Positions 25,625 to 34,952 of a stretch of DNA of 64,000 bases are shown here, piece after piece. The first letter of the stretch is position 1, and each line of letters begins with the position of its first letter. The notes below the pieces were generated by a model. The model was given only the letters and a program-made list of their open reading frames with translations, did no database searches and had not been told where the DNA came from. Source of the stretch: Marivirga lumbricoides (GTDB lineage: Bacteria; Bacteroidota; Bacteroidia; Cytophagales; Cyclobacteriaceae); the NCBI RefSeq assembly GCF_014636295.1, contig NZ_BMEC01000010.1, positions 124,001 to 188,000 on the forward strand, read 5' to 3'. The translations under genes were made by a program, and so were the position numbers.

Positions 25625-28600
25625 ATGTTTGATTTTATAGCAAAAGGACTTACAAAAGTATTCGGTACAAAATCCGATAGAGATATAAAAGAAGTGCTTC
25701 CGAAAGTGGAGCAGATTAATAAAGAGTTTGCAAAACTAGCCAGCTTATCCCATGATGAGTTAAGGGCTAAAACCAATCAGATCAGCGAAAGAATTAATGC
25801 TTACCTTAAGGATATAGACGATCAGATAGCTGCTTTACATGAAAAAGTAGAGGAGGATGCTGACATGGATTTACATAAAAAGGAGGCTGTTTTCAATGAG
25901 ATTGACTCGCTGGAAGAGCAAAGAAATGTAAAGCTGGAAGAAGTGTTGCTAGAGGTATTGCCTGAAACATTTGCTATCGTGAAGGATACCGCCAGAAGGT
26001 TCATGGAAAATGAGCAGTTGGAAGTGACGGCCACCATGTATGATAAACAGTTGGCAGGTAAGTATGAACATATAAATTTAATCGGAGATAAAGTAATCTG
26101 GAATAATTCCTGGAAAGCTGCGGGAACTGAAGTTACCTGGAATATGATGCATTATGATGTGCAACTTATTGGGGGAATGGTACTGCACAATGGAAAAATT
26201 GCAGAAATGGCTACCGGTGAGGGTAAAACGTTAGTGGCTACTTTACCGGCATTCCTAAATGCTTTGGCTAAAAGAGGAGTACACATTGTAACAGTAAATG
26301 ATTACCTCGCTAAGAGAGATGCTGAGTGGATGGCACCTATTTACCAGTTTCATGGTATTTCTTGTAGTTGTATAGATAATTTCAGACCTAATTCTCCTGA
26401 AAGAAGAGAGGCTTACCAATCTGATATTGTTTACGGTACCAATAACGAATTTGGTTTTGATTACCTGCGTGATAACATGACCAGGGAAACTAAGGAGCTG
26501 GTTCAGGGAAAACATCACTTCGCTATGATTGATGAGGTGGATTCTGTGTTGATTGATGAAGCCAGAACGCCATTGATTATTTCTGGTCCTGTACCTAAAG
26601 GCGATGTTCATGAATTTCAGGATTTAAAGCCAAGAGTAGAAAAACTGGTGGCGGAGCAAAGAAAAATTGTTGCTCAATACCTGTTGGATGCTAAAAGATT
26701 GATAAAAGAAGGGAATGAAAAAGAAGGAGGTTTAGCGCTTTTCAGAGCTTACCGTGGATTTCCTAAGCACAAGCCTTTAATTAAATTTTTAAGTGAAACA
26801 GGTGTACGCCATGTACTGCAGAAAACTGAAAACATATACCTGGCAGATAATTCGAAGTTAATGCCTGAGGCTGATGAGCCATTGTTTTTCGTAATCGAAG
26901 AGAAAAACAATAACATTGACCTTACCGAAAAAGGTATTGACCTAATCACTAAGGATGGAGAAGATGAAAGCTTCTTTATTCTTCCTGACATTGGTGTGGA
27001 GATCGCTAAAATTGAAAATGATTCTGATTTATCTGATCAGGAAATTCTTAAGCAGAAAGATGAGATCATTAAGGATTATGCAGTTAAAGCTGAGAGGATC
27101 CATACCATTAACCAATTATTAAAAGCTTACTCATTATTTGAAAAAGATACTGAATACATTTTGGTAGATGGAAAGGTTAAAATTGTGGATGAGCAGACAG
27201 GCCGGGTAATGGAAGGCAGAAGGTATTCTGATGGATTGCACCAGGCCATTGAGGCAAAGGAAAATGTAAAGGTGGAGGATGCTACCCAAACTTATGCCAC
27301 TATTACTTTACAGAACTATTTCAGAATGTATCATAAGCTTGCGGGTATGACGGGTACTGCAGAAACTGAAGCGGGTGAATTCTGGGATATTTACAAACTG
27401 GATGTAGTTGTTATTCCTACCAACAAACAAATTGTAAGGGATGACAGGCAGGATAAAGTTTATAAGACAGTTCGTGAGAAATTTAATGCTGTAGCGGAAG
27501 AGATTGTTGAAATGAGTAATGCCGGCAGACCTGTTCTGGTAGGTACTACTTCAGTTGAAATCTCCGAGCTTTTAAGCAGAATGCTTACCATCAGAAAAAT
27601 TAAACATCAGGTACTTAATGCTAAGCAGCATGCTCGTGAAGCGGATGTTGTTGCTGAAGCAGGTAAGCCTGGTACAGTAACAATTGCTACCAACATGGCT
27701 GGTAGAGGTACTGATATTAAATTAACCAAAGAGTCCAAAGAAGCAGGTGGTTTGGCCATTGTAGGTACCGAGCGTCACGAATCTCGTAGGGTCGATAGGC
27801 AGTTGAGAGGTCGTTCAGGTCGTCAGGGAGATCCGGGGTCATCACAGTTCTTCGTTTCATTGGAAGATAACCTGATGAGGCTTTTCGGTTCAGATAGAAT
27901 TGCCAAGTTAATGGATAGAATGGGACTTGAAGAAGGTGAAGTAATTCAGCATTCAATGATTTCCAAATCTATAGAAAGAGCTCAGAAAAAGGTAGAGGAG
28001 AATAACTTTGGTACCCGAAAAAGATTGTTGGAGTACGATGACGTAATGAACTCTCAGAGAGAGGTGATTTACGAAAGAAGAAGGAACGCTTTATTTGGCG
28101 AAAGGCTTCAGCTTGATATCATGAATATGATGTTTGACACTGCTGAAAATGTAATTATGAGTGCCAAATCTGTCGATGGGTACGATAATCTTCGTTTATC
28201 AGTACTAAGTACCTTCGGAATAGATTTCGATATTTCTGAAGAAGAATTCACAAAGTCAGGTGAAAAAGAGCTTACACAGCAACTTTATGACAAGGTATAC
28301 TCTTCTTATAAAGCTAAAAATGACCAGATCAGACAGAAAGCATTACCAATTCTGAAGGACATATATAAAAATAAGGGAGCTACAGTTCAGGATATCGTAA
28401 TACCTTTTACAGATAAGAAGAAACAAATTGGTGTAGTTTCTAATCTGGAGAAAAACATGGAAACGGATGGCAAAGAAATGATACTTTCCATGGAGAAAAT
28501 ATCTACACTGGCCATTATCGATGAAAACTGGAAGGAGCATTTGCGTGAAATGGATGATTTGAAGCAGTCTGTTCAAAATGCAGTTTACGAGCAAAAGGAT

Positions 28601-28981
28601 CCTTTATTGATCTACAAATTTGAAGGTTTTGAATTGTTTAAGCGCTTCATCGGAAAGTTAAATGAAGATACCGTTTCCTTCCTGATGAAAATGGATTTGC
28701 CCGTTCAGGATAGCAGCCAGGTACATGCCGCAGCTAAGCAAAAGCAAAGACAGCAATTGCAGGAAAGTAAGGCAGAATCAGGTTCAGTACTAAGCGGTGG
28801 CAGTGGAAACAAAAACAGGCCTCCGGTTGAAAAACAGATGCCTGTTAAATCGGAAAAGATTGTAGGTAGAAATGATAGAGTATCAGTTCAATATGTTGAT
28901 GGAAGCGTGAAAAAAGACGTTAAGTTTAAAACCGTGGAAGAAGATATTAAGAGCAATAAATGTGTTTTATTAGATGAATAA
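25625..28981 (+). CDS. secA: Preprotein translocase ATPase SecA
   Basis: 1118 residues, the longer Bacteroidota form. Walker A GEGKT at 198-202 (MATGEGKTLVATLPAF), DEVDSVLIDEARTPL as the DEAD-box Walker B region, then GTTSVEISELLSRM and NMAGRGTDIKL with the RRVDRQLRGRSGRQGDPG arginine-finger region of the second motor domain. An insertion of roughly 100 residues after DEVD distinguishes it from E. coli SecA. The C-terminus (QYVDGSVKKDVKFK) has no CxCx8CH zinc motif, so SecB-type binding there is unlikely. It drives export through SecYEG at the cytoplasmic membrane. Its stop overlaps the next gene by 8 bases. Confidence 0.97.
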   Translation: MFDFIAKGLTKVFGTKSDRDIKEVLPKVEQINKEFAKLASLSHDELRAKTNQISERINAYLKDIDDQIAALHEKVEEDADMDLHKKEAVFNEIDSLEEQRNVKLEEVLLEVLPETFAIVKDTARRFMENEQLEVTATMYDKQLAGKYEHINLIGDKVIWNNSWKAAGTEVTWNMMHYDVQLIGGMVLHNGKIAEMATGEGKTLVATLPAFLNALAKRGVHIVTVNDYLAKRDAEWMAPIYQFHGISCSCIDNFRPNSPERREAYQSDIVYGTNNEFGFDYLRDNMTRETKELVQGKHHFAMIDEVDSVLIDEARTPLIISGPVPKGDVHEFQDLKPRVEKLVAEQRKIVAQYLLDAKRLIKEGNEKEGGLALFRAYRGFPKHKPLIKFLSETGVRHVLQKTENIYLADNSKLMPEADEPLFFVIEEKNNNIDLTEKGIDLITKDGEDESFFILPDIGVEIAKIENDSDLSDQEILKQKDEIIKDYAVKAERIHTINQLLKAYSLFEKDTEYILVDGKVKIVDEQTGRVMEGRRYSDGLHQAIEAKENVKVEDATQTYATITLQNYFRMYHKLAGMTGTAETEAGEFWDIYKLDVVVIPTNKQIVRDDRQDKVYKTVREKFNAVAEEIVEMSNAGRPVLVGTTSVEISELLSRMLTIRKIKHQVLNAKQHAREADVVAEAGKPGTVTIATNMAGRGTDIKLTKESKEAGGLAIVGTERHESRRVDRQLRGRSGRQGDPGSSQFFVSLEDNLMRLFGSDRIAKLMDRMGLEEGEVIQHSMISKSIERAQKKVEENNFGTRKRLLEYDDVMNSQREVIYERRRNALFGERLQLDIMNMMFDTAENVIMSAKSVDGYDNLRLSVLSTFGIDFDISEEEFTKSGEKELTQQLYDKVYSSYKAKNDQIRQKALPILKDIYKNKGATVQDIVIPFTDKKKQIGVVSNLEKNMETDGKEMILSMEKISTLAIIDENWKEHLREMDDLKQSVQNAVYEQKDPLLIYKFEGFELFKRFIGKLNEDTVSFLMKMDLPVQDSSQVHAAAKQKQRQQLQESKAESGSVLSGGSGNKNRPPVEKQMPVKSEKIVGRNDRVSVQYVDGSVKKDVKFKTVEEDIKSNKCVLLDE

Positions 28982-29483
28982 GCTTAAGAATTATATCGGA
29001 TTTCTACTACTTGCCGGTATAGGTTTTGCCTGTACTACTACACAGAAAACAAGTACCGCTAGTAAGAGCTTCTCAGAAGATATTTCTGAATTCAGGCCTA
29101 AAATTGATACGGTAACAGTTAAATCTGAGGAGGAGGTATCCTTCAGAAAAACAGAGGAGAATTTCAATCCTAAATATGATGTCACTGAGCTCCTCAATGA
29201 AAAACTGGATTCTCTGGCATTCAATAATGCTGATATTGCCTATGTAAATGGCTATTCAATACAAATATACAGTGGTAGCAGTAGTGCAGAAGCCTACCAG
29301 GCAAGAGATACAGCAATGATATTATTGCCTGAAATTAGGACCAATGTGCAATATCAACAGCCGGTTTATAAGGTGCGTGTAGGAAGCTTTACAGAAAGAC
29401 TGGAAGTACAACGTACTTTGTTAAAATTAAAGCCAAAATTTCCTTCAGCTATTTCAGTCCCTTCCCGAATAAAAGTAAATTAA
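28974..29483 (+). CDS. SPOR-domain lipoprotein
   Basis: 169 residues. Lipoprotein signal with LAGIGFAC, giving Cys20. A polar linker leads to a C-terminal SPOR domain (about 90-169): YSIQIYSGSS, a helix with EAYQARDTA, and VYKVRVGSF followed by ERLEVQRTL. SPOR domains bind peptidoglycan stripped of side peptides, often at division sites, so it is probably an outer-membrane or periplasmic lipoprotein touching the cell wall. It overlaps secA by 8 bases and precedes the amidohydrolase gene by 6, suggesting cotranscription. Confidence 0.87.
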   Translation: MNKLKNYIGFLLLAGIGFACTTTQKTSTASKSFSEDISEFRPKIDTVTVKSEEEVSFRKTEENFNPKYDVTELLNEKLDSLAFNNADIAYVNGYSIQIYSGSSSAEAYQARDTAMILLPEIRTNVQYQQPVYKVRVGSFTERLEVQRTLLKLKPKFPSAISVPSRIKVN

Positions 29484-29489
29484 TATCAG

Positions 29490-30680
29490 ATGAATTTAAA
29501 AGAGCGAATCAAATCTTTAGCAAAGGAAAATTTTCAGGAAATAAAGGAAAGCAGGGAGCACCTGCACGCACATCCTGAACTTTCATTTGAGGAGACAGAA
29601 ACCGCTAAATTTATCTCTAAGAAATTAAATGACTGGGGAATTCCACATCAAACGGGTATTGCTGATAATGGAATTGTTGCCCTGATAAAAGGGGAAAATC
29701 CTGACAAGAAAATTACTGCATTAAGAGCTGATATTGATGCGCTTCCGATAACAGAGCAAAATGAAGTGCCCTACAAAAGCAGGAATATTGGTGTAATGCA
29801 TGCTTGTGGGCATGATGTCCATACTTCTTCTTTACTAGGAACAGCAAAAATTTTAAACGAGTTGAAAGAAGAGTTTGAAGGAACTTTGAAACTCATTTTT
29901 CAACCCGCTGAAGAGAAATTTCCTGGTGGAGCCTCTTTAATGATTAAAGAAGGAGTATTGGAAAATCCTGCTGTGGAAAACATTATAGGGCAGCATGTAA
30001 TGCCGTTAATCCCCGTAGGGAAAGTAGGTTTCCGAAGTGGTATGTATATGGCCAGTGCTGATGAGCTTTATGTAAAAGTAATCGGTAAGGGAGGACATGG
30101 AGCTATGCCTGAAATGAATGTTGACCCGGTCATTATAACAGCCCATATTTTAGTGGCTTTGCAACAGATTGTGAGCAGACATGCCAGTCCGAAAATACCA
30201 TCAGTTTTATCTTTTGGAAAGGTAATTGCCGAGGGGGCCACCAACGTAATACCTAATGAGGTTTATATTGAAGGTACTTTTAGAACGTTGAATGAAGAGT
30301 GGCGCGCTTCTGCTCATAAAAAAATGAAGAAAATGGCCGAGGGTATGGCTGAAAGCATGGGAGCAAAGTGCGAGTTTGAAATTAAGAAAGGCTATCCTTT
30401 TTTAGTGAATGAGCCGGAGTTAACTGAACGGACAAAGCAACAAGCTATTGACTTTTTAGGTAAGGAAAATGTGGTTGATCTGGACTTATGGTTAGCAGCA
30501 GAAGATTTTGCATATTATTCACAGGAAAAACCTGCTTGTTTTTATCGTTTAGGTACACGAAATGAAGAGAAAGGTATCACCTCTTCTGTTCATACTCCAA
30601 CATTTGATATTGATAGTTCAGCACTTGAAACAGGCATGGGGTTAATGGCTTGGTTAGCCATTCAGGAATTGAAAGTCTGA
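29490..30680 (+). CDS. M20 family amidohydrolase / N-acyl-amino-acid deacylase
   Basis: 396 residues. Metal ligands appear in MHACGHDVHTSS (Cys106, His108, His111) and QPAEEKFPGG (Glu pair near 144); the small dimerisation domain includes GKGGHGAMPEMNVDP, and the late His is in SSVHTPTFDID. This is the M20D subfamily (hippurate hydrolase, IAA-amino-acid hydrolase, N-acetyl-diaminopimelate deacetylase). Substrate cannot be fixed. No signal peptide, so it is cytoplasmic. Probably at the end of the secA transcript. Confidence 0.92.
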   Translation: MNLKERIKSLAKENFQEIKESREHLHAHPELSFEETETAKFISKKLNDWGIPHQTGIADNGIVALIKGENPDKKITALRADIDALPITEQNEVPYKSRNIGVMHACGHDVHTSSLLGTAKILNELKEEFEGTLKLIFQPAEEKFPGGASLMIKEGVLENPAVENIIGQHVMPLIPVGKVGFRSGMYMASADELYVKVIGKGGHGAMPEMNVDPVIITAHILVALQQIVSRHASPKIPSVLSFGKVIAEGATNVIPNEVYIEGTFRTLNEEWRASAHKKMKKMAEGMAESMGAKCEFEIKKGYPFLVNEPELTERTKQQAIDFLGKENVVDLDLWLAAEDFAYYSQEKPACFYRLGTRNEEKGITSSVHTPTFDIDSSALETGMGLMAWLAIQELKV

Positions 30681-30728
30681 CTTTAAAGGTGAATAGCTAT
30701 AAAATTCTGAAATAATTTTCCTCTCTCT

Positions 30729-31898
30729 CTACGAGAAGAAGTTCACTATGTCATCCCAAATCTGACTTCTAACATCCTGATTGATAGCAAGTGCCAAAAT
30801 TACGGAAAGGAATAGACCTATTGAGGCATACAGTACGTCTCTTCCTAGCATTTTTTTGGCTTTCTTAACGCTTTTGGAGCGTTTATTTTTCCTCCTTTTA
30901 CTGATGGCAATGGCTAATTCCCTTCCGCCTAACAAGCCGATAAAAACCCATGTAGTGCTGATAGGAATTGTACTTATTACTTTAAAATAGTAAAGCAATA
31001 AAGCGTAAATAAGATCTACCAGAGTAGCTGCTCTAACATCAGTGACACCGGATTTCTCATTAACAATTCCTTGAATTTTATCCCCTTTTAAATAAAATAG
31101 TACTCCTAACCCGATAAATATAAAGCCTGAAAAAGCTACAAATTGCCAGGCACTCAAACTTCTGGGTAAATAAACAGCAATGTTAGCAGCATCCTGAGAA
31201 ATCCATATTGACCACAAAGCTCCGCTTGTGAGCCATTGCAGGGGTAGCCAGAATTTAGCAGGTTTGCTTCTTTTAAAATACTTAGATACATATTTAGTTA
31301 CAAGGAACCATACTACTATCGCAGAGATAAAAGCAATTATATATCCTGAAAAGCTTTTGGTTAATACTTTACCGATTGAGTCTGCCTGAGTAGAAAACGC
31401 ACTTAGCAAAAGTACTGAGGTAGAAACAGGCATTCTAAGCCTTGTAAGAATTAACAGCAGGATGGGAGCTGCCAGTTGTAGAAAGCTAAAGGAGGTAGGA
31501 GCCTCATTAAAACCTTTGGAGGCCAGTCTTTGATGGCTTACATCACCTTCAAAAACATACCAGCTGTAGAATACGGTGGCCAGGAATATTATTCCAATAT
31601 ATAACCATAAGATCCACCATTTTTTTTCACTGTTTGAGGCTATAAAAGTGCCAATAGTTTGGATACTGTCATTGGCTATAGCCGAATAAGCAGCCATACA
31701 GAATCCCAGCCACATAGCTATTTGAGGGTAAGGAGTTAGAACCCCACAGAGAAAAGTAAGAACAGCGATAAGCGTTAAAAAGGAACGTTCTTTTCTGGCA
31801 AGTTCAAATATGAAATAAGCAATTTCTGATAATTTGTTCCTGCTGTATTTCTCAAACGTATTTTTACTCATTCCCCTACTGAATTGTTTCGCAGACAA
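30729..31898 (-). CDS. Divergent PiT-like inorganic phosphate transporter homologue
   Basis: 389 residues, about nine to ten membrane helices. Two related halves: the first has YSAIANDSIQTIGTFIASN and RMPVSTSVLLLSA, the second ISQDAANIAVYLPRS and TIPISTTWVFIGLLGG. These mirror the duplicated GxNDxAN and PvSTTH signatures of PiT (PHO4) phosphate permeases, with the first Gly-Asn lost and no His after STT. A basic loop (KRRKNKRSKSVKKAKK) lies near the C-terminus. Substrate is probably phosphate or another anion, but the family assignment is distant. A Na/Pi cotransporter gene diverges from the same intergenic region. Confidence 0.7.
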   Translation of the reverse strand: MSAKQFSRGMSKNTFEKYSRNKLSEIAYFIFELARKERSFLTLIAVLTFLCGVLTPYPQIAMWLGFCMAAYSAIANDSIQTIGTFIASNSEKKWWILWLYIGIIFLATVFYSWYVFEGDVSHQRLASKGFNEAPTSFSFLQLAAPILLLILTRLRMPVSTSVLLLSAFSTQADSIGKVLTKSFSGYIIAFISAIVVWFLVTKYVSKYFKRSKPAKFWLPLQWLTSGALWSIWISQDAANIAVYLPRSLSAWQFVAFSGFIFIGLGVLFYLKGDKIQGIVNEKSGVTDVRAATLVDLIYALLLYYFKVISTIPISTTWVFIGLLGGRELAIAISKRRKNKRSKSVKKAKKMLGRDVLYASIGLFLSVILALAINQDVRSQIWDDIVNFFS

Positions 31899-31925
31899 AG
31901 CTAGCGATACCTTTAGAAAGTAGAG

Positions 31926-31958
31926 GTTAAGTAATTGTTAAGCTTTGGTTTACAAATT
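31926..31958. promoter_or_regulatory. Three 11-bp-period direct repeats (PhoB-box-like)
   Basis: GTTAAG at 31926, GTTAAG at 31937 and GTTTAC at 31948: exact 11-base spacing, as in PhoB boxes, within 28-60 bases of the PiT-like gene start. The half-site is not the E. coli CTGTCAT, so regulator identity is inference. Confidence 0.35.
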
Positions 31959-32005
31959 TCTCAAAACTCCTAAAATGTTGGTATGTTCGTGCAAAGAACC
32001 CTTAA

Positions 32006-32047
32006 TGTTAACTTAAAATGAATTCATTCATTTAAAATTTCTTAACA
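32006..32047. other. Nested palindrome in the divergent promoter region
   Basis: Outer arms TGTTAA (32006-32011) and TTAACA (32042-32047) flank a perfect 12-base palindrome AATGAATTCATT (32017-32028). A possible operator, function unknown. Confidence 0.35.
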
Positions 32048-32181
32048 ATTGCTTTACTTAGCATAGCCAACAAGATGAAAACTTTAGTGTATTTTTGTTT
32101 TTTATATTGAGCCAGTAAACAATCAAGACTTTAGCAGGAAATAGTACAGATAAACGCCTACGGGTTTTAAAGAGATCTTTA

Positions 32182-33720
32182 TTGATTTTTCTTGCGGTAT
32201 TCCTATTTCTTTTTTCCATAGATTTTATTGGACATTCTTTTAAACTGCTTAATCGGGAGATAGTAGATTCTATTCTTACACTTACCTCGAATCCCTTCAT
32301 TGGCTTATTTATAGGCTTACTTATTACAGCCTTGATTCAAAGTAGCAGCACCAGCACTGCAATGATTGTAGCTGTAGTTGCTTCGGGCTCCATTGGCCTT
32401 CCGGAAGCCATACCTATGATTATGGGAGCGAACGTTGGGACTACACTGACAAGTACACTGGTTTCTTTAAGCTTCATCACTAAAGGGAGTGAATTTAGAA
32501 AAGCTATTTCTGCAGGAGTAGTGCACGATTTTTTTAATATTCTTATAGTGATCATACTTTTTCCTCTGGAGTATTATTACGGGGTACTTACCTACCTTTC
32601 AACAGGCTTCTCTTCCAGGCTGGTAGGGTCTACCTTTATGAATTTGCAAACTGAGCTAAGTTATTCAGTTTTTACCAAGCCAATAATAGAGGTGGTAAGT
32701 CAATTAATGCCTTACCCTATACTTTTAGCTATTTTGTCATTTATTTTACTGGCACTTTCAATTAAAATTCTCTCCAAATTTCTCTACCGCTCTATTACTG
32801 CCGGATCAAAGGAAGTACTACAGAAATACTTTTTTGGAGGACCTTATCGCTCTTTCATATGGGGTACTGTTTTAACTGCCGGAATTCAGTCAAGCTCGGT
32901 TACTACCTCAGTGATTGTTCCCTTTGTGGCTACAAGGAAAGTAAGTTTGAAACAGGCTTTTACTTTTATTATCGGGGCAAATGTAGGTACAACATTAACA
33001 GCCTTAATTGCTGCAGCTTTTAAATCGGAAGTTGCAATTAGTGTAGCCCTTGTTCATTTGTTCTTTAACCTGATTGGTGCATTAATCTTTCTGCCATTTG
33101 CTCCTTTGCGTGAGATCCCTGTCTACCTGGCCAAGCAATTTGGTAAGATGGCTATGAAATATAGAATAAGTGGGTTTCTATATATTATCTTAACCTTTTT
33201 TATTATTCCTTTTATACTCATTTCTTTTAATAATGACGACCAGGTTAAGAGGGAGTTGATGTATGAAATTGATAATTCGGGTACTTCTTATTACAAAAAA
33301 GTAATTGTGAAAAGTTATGAAGAACAATACCTGAGCCACTGGTTTGAGTATGATAAACTGAACTCACCTAAGGAAATAAAAAATACTCCGAGCAGAATTT
33401 TTGAGGTAAATAGGAGAAATAAAAGAATTACTTTCGACTCTCTGTCGTTACGATTAGGACAGCTGAATGACTGTCAGTCGTTTTATGTGGGCAATAAGCA
33501 ATATAATATATGCGTCTCGAATGTTTTAGCAAGCTATTCCTATAATGATATAGCGCTGGATTCTTTATATGAGTTTACAATTCAATATGAAGGGGAAAAT
33601 CAGCCAGTTACTAGTATATTAATTGATCCTAAACAAAATATCCTAATTAGTAAGCAGGTGTTTAATGGCGATAGCTTTACGTATAGAGAAGATTTAATAC
33701 AAGCTAAGCCTGCTTTATAA
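32182..33720 (+). CDS. Na+/phosphate cotransporter family protein (NptA/PNaS)
   Basis: 512 residues from a TTG start at 32182 with AAAGAG upstream; the frame extends to a stop at 32116 without another good start. The membrane part (to about 350) has the two family repeats, QSSSTSTAMIVA with GANVGTTLTSTL, and QSSSVTTSVIVP with GANVGTTLTALI. These form the sodium and phosphate sites of type II Na/Pi transporters. About 150 residues at the C-terminus are soluble and polar; they do not look like the PhoU-type helical tail of many bacterial members. Imports phosphate with Na+ at the cytoplasmic membrane. The 3' end overlaps the convergent b5 gene by 17 bases. Confidence 0.86.
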   Translation: MIFLAVFLFLFSIDFIGHSFKLLNREIVDSILTLTSNPFIGLFIGLLITALIQSSSTSTAMIVAVVASGSIGLPEAIPMIMGANVGTTLTSTLVSLSFITKGSEFRKAISAGVVHDFFNILIVIILFPLEYYYGVLTYLSTGFSSRLVGSTFMNLQTELSYSVFTKPIIEVVSQLMPYPILLAILSFILLALSIKILSKFLYRSITAGSKEVLQKYFFGGPYRSFIWGTVLTAGIQSSSVTTSVIVPFVATRKVSLKQAFTFIIGANVGTTLTALIAAAFKSEVAISVALVHLFFNLIGALIFLPFAPLREIPVYLAKQFGKMAMKYRISGFLYIILTFFIIPFILISFNNDDQVKRELMYEIDNSGTSYYKKVIVKSYEEQYLSHWFEYDKLNSPKEIKNTPSRIFEVNRRNKRITFDSLSLRLGQLNDCQSFYVGNKQYNICVSNVLASYSYNDIALDSLYEFTIQYEGENQPVTSILIDPKQNILISKQVFNGDSFTYREDLIQAKPAL

Positions 33721-33949
33721 GGGTACCTACAACTTTAAATTTTTTAAAAACCCTTTCATTGTGGGGAGCTTCTATTAATTCCTTACTTAAATCTTGTCCG
33801 GCCCAATGTTCATAGTGCTTTCCATTTTTCCACAGCCGCGATTCCGTTACGTCATAAATAATTCCCTGGTAGGCAATCCATATTTCAGGTTTATCCTGTC
33901 CGTTGCGCAAAGCTAATTGTTGAGGGGTGTACTCTTTTTGATGATTCAT
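33704..33949 (-). CDS. Stand-alone cytochrome b5-like haem/steroid-binding domain protein
   Basis: 81 residues forming one cytochrome b5-like domain: YTPQQLALRNG start, IWIAYQGIIYDVT, and the haem-loop region GKHYEHWAGQDL with His45/His48, then APHNERV with His63 as the probable second axial ligand. No signal peptide or membrane helix, so a small soluble cytoplasmic redox or ligand-binding protein. Its partner is unknown. It overlaps the 3' end of the Na/Pi gene on the other strand. Confidence 0.85.
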   Translation of the reverse strand: MNHQKEYTPQQLALRNGQDKPEIWIAYQGIIYDVTESRLWKNGKHYEHWAGQDLSKELIEAPHNERVFKKFKVVGTLIKQA

Positions 33950-34031
33950 ATGAAGCCAAATTTATAAACAAAGGGCATGAAAGCATATTAAAACCTTATT
34001 TCCATAGAAAATATTTAATTATATTGGTGCA

Positions 34032-34937
34032 ATGAATGTGGATGAAATTACATTAAATTTTAATGCTGAAGGACTTCTGTTGCTAAATTTTCTATTAGCA
34101 TTTATTATGTTTGGTGTGGCGCTGGAACTTCAATTGAAAGATTTTAAGCGTGTTTTTAGTAACCCAAAAGCCACTTTAGTAGGGTTAATAGCGCAGTGGG
34201 TTTTATTGCCGGTAATTACAATTGTCTTAATTTATATTTTCAATCCTCAGTCAAGTATTGCGCTGGGTATGGTGCTGGTGGCTGTATGTCCCGGAGGCAA
34301 TATTAGTAATTTTGTAAGTAAATTAGCTGGTGCTGATACTGCTTTGTCTGTAAGTTTAACCGCGCTAACTACCTCTGCAGCTATTTTTATCACACCTCTG
34401 AGTTTCGCATTCTGGTCTGGTTTTATACCATCTTCACCTTTGGAAGTTGGGAGCAGCATTACCATGGATGTAGCCGATATGTTCTTTACCATATTTAATC
34501 TGATTATTTTGCCCGTAGCTGTAGGATTACTTTTTGGTGAATATTTTCCATCTACTGCACAAAAGATTAAGAAACCAATTAACATCCTGTCCATCTTAAT
34601 TTTTACAGCTTTTGTAGTGATAGCATTTATGAAAAATGCAGACTATTTCCTTGAGTTTATCCATATCATTTTTGTGATTGTTCTATTTCATAATGGACTG
34701 GCATTTTTGGGAGGTTTCTGGATGGGTAAAATTTTCGGTCTGGATCTGAGTGAGCGGAAAGCGGTGTCCATAGAAACAGGTATTCAAAATTCAGGGCTTG
34801 GGCTCGTCATTGTATTTAACTTTTTTGATGGCCTCGGAGGAATGGCAATTGTAGCAGGCTGGTGGGGTATATGGCATATTATTGCCGGACTTTGCCTTGC
34901 TTATTTTTGGTCAGGAAATAAAATATTTGCTTCCTAA
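34032..34937 (+). CDS. Bile acid:sodium symporter family protein (BASS/SBF)
   Basis: 301 residues, about nine to ten membrane helices. Family features: FGVALELQLKDFKRV near the start, VAVCPGGNISNFVSKLAGAD (core crossing motif near 90), and GIQNSGLGLVIVFNFF in the second crossing helix. Members import organic anions with Na+; in bacteria substrates include pantoate, bile acids and 2-keto acids, not decidable here. It stands alone between two minus-strand genes. Confidence 0.9.
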   Translation: MNVDEITLNFNAEGLLLLNFLLAFIMFGVALELQLKDFKRVFSNPKATLVGLIAQWVLLPVITIVLIYIFNPQSSIALGMVLVAVCPGGNISNFVSKLAGADTALSVSLTALTTSAAIFITPLSFAFWSGFIPSSPLEVGSSITMDVADMFFTIFNLIILPVAVGLLFGEYFPSTAQKIKKPINILSILIFTAFVVIAFMKNADYFLEFIHIIFVIVLFHNGLAFLGGFWMGKIFGLDLSERKAVSIETGIQNSGLGLVIVFNFFDGLGGMAIVAGWWGIWHIIAGLCLAYFWSGNKIFAS

Positions 34938-34952
34938 TCTTTCCCTATGCTC

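Larger units (their letters stand above)
31899..32181. other. Divergent promoter region between two phosphate-type transporters
   Basis: 283 bases, strongly AT-rich. Contains the 11-bp direct repeats (31926-31958) and the nested palindrome (32006-32047). No small gene is seen. Confidence 0.55.

Noticed and set aside
26255-26611. 118-codon minus-strand frame inside secA
   Set aside because: Antisense to the conserved SecA motor domain.
34247-34594. 115-codon minus-strand frame inside the BASS gene
   Set aside because: Entirely antisense to a well-supported membrane protein.
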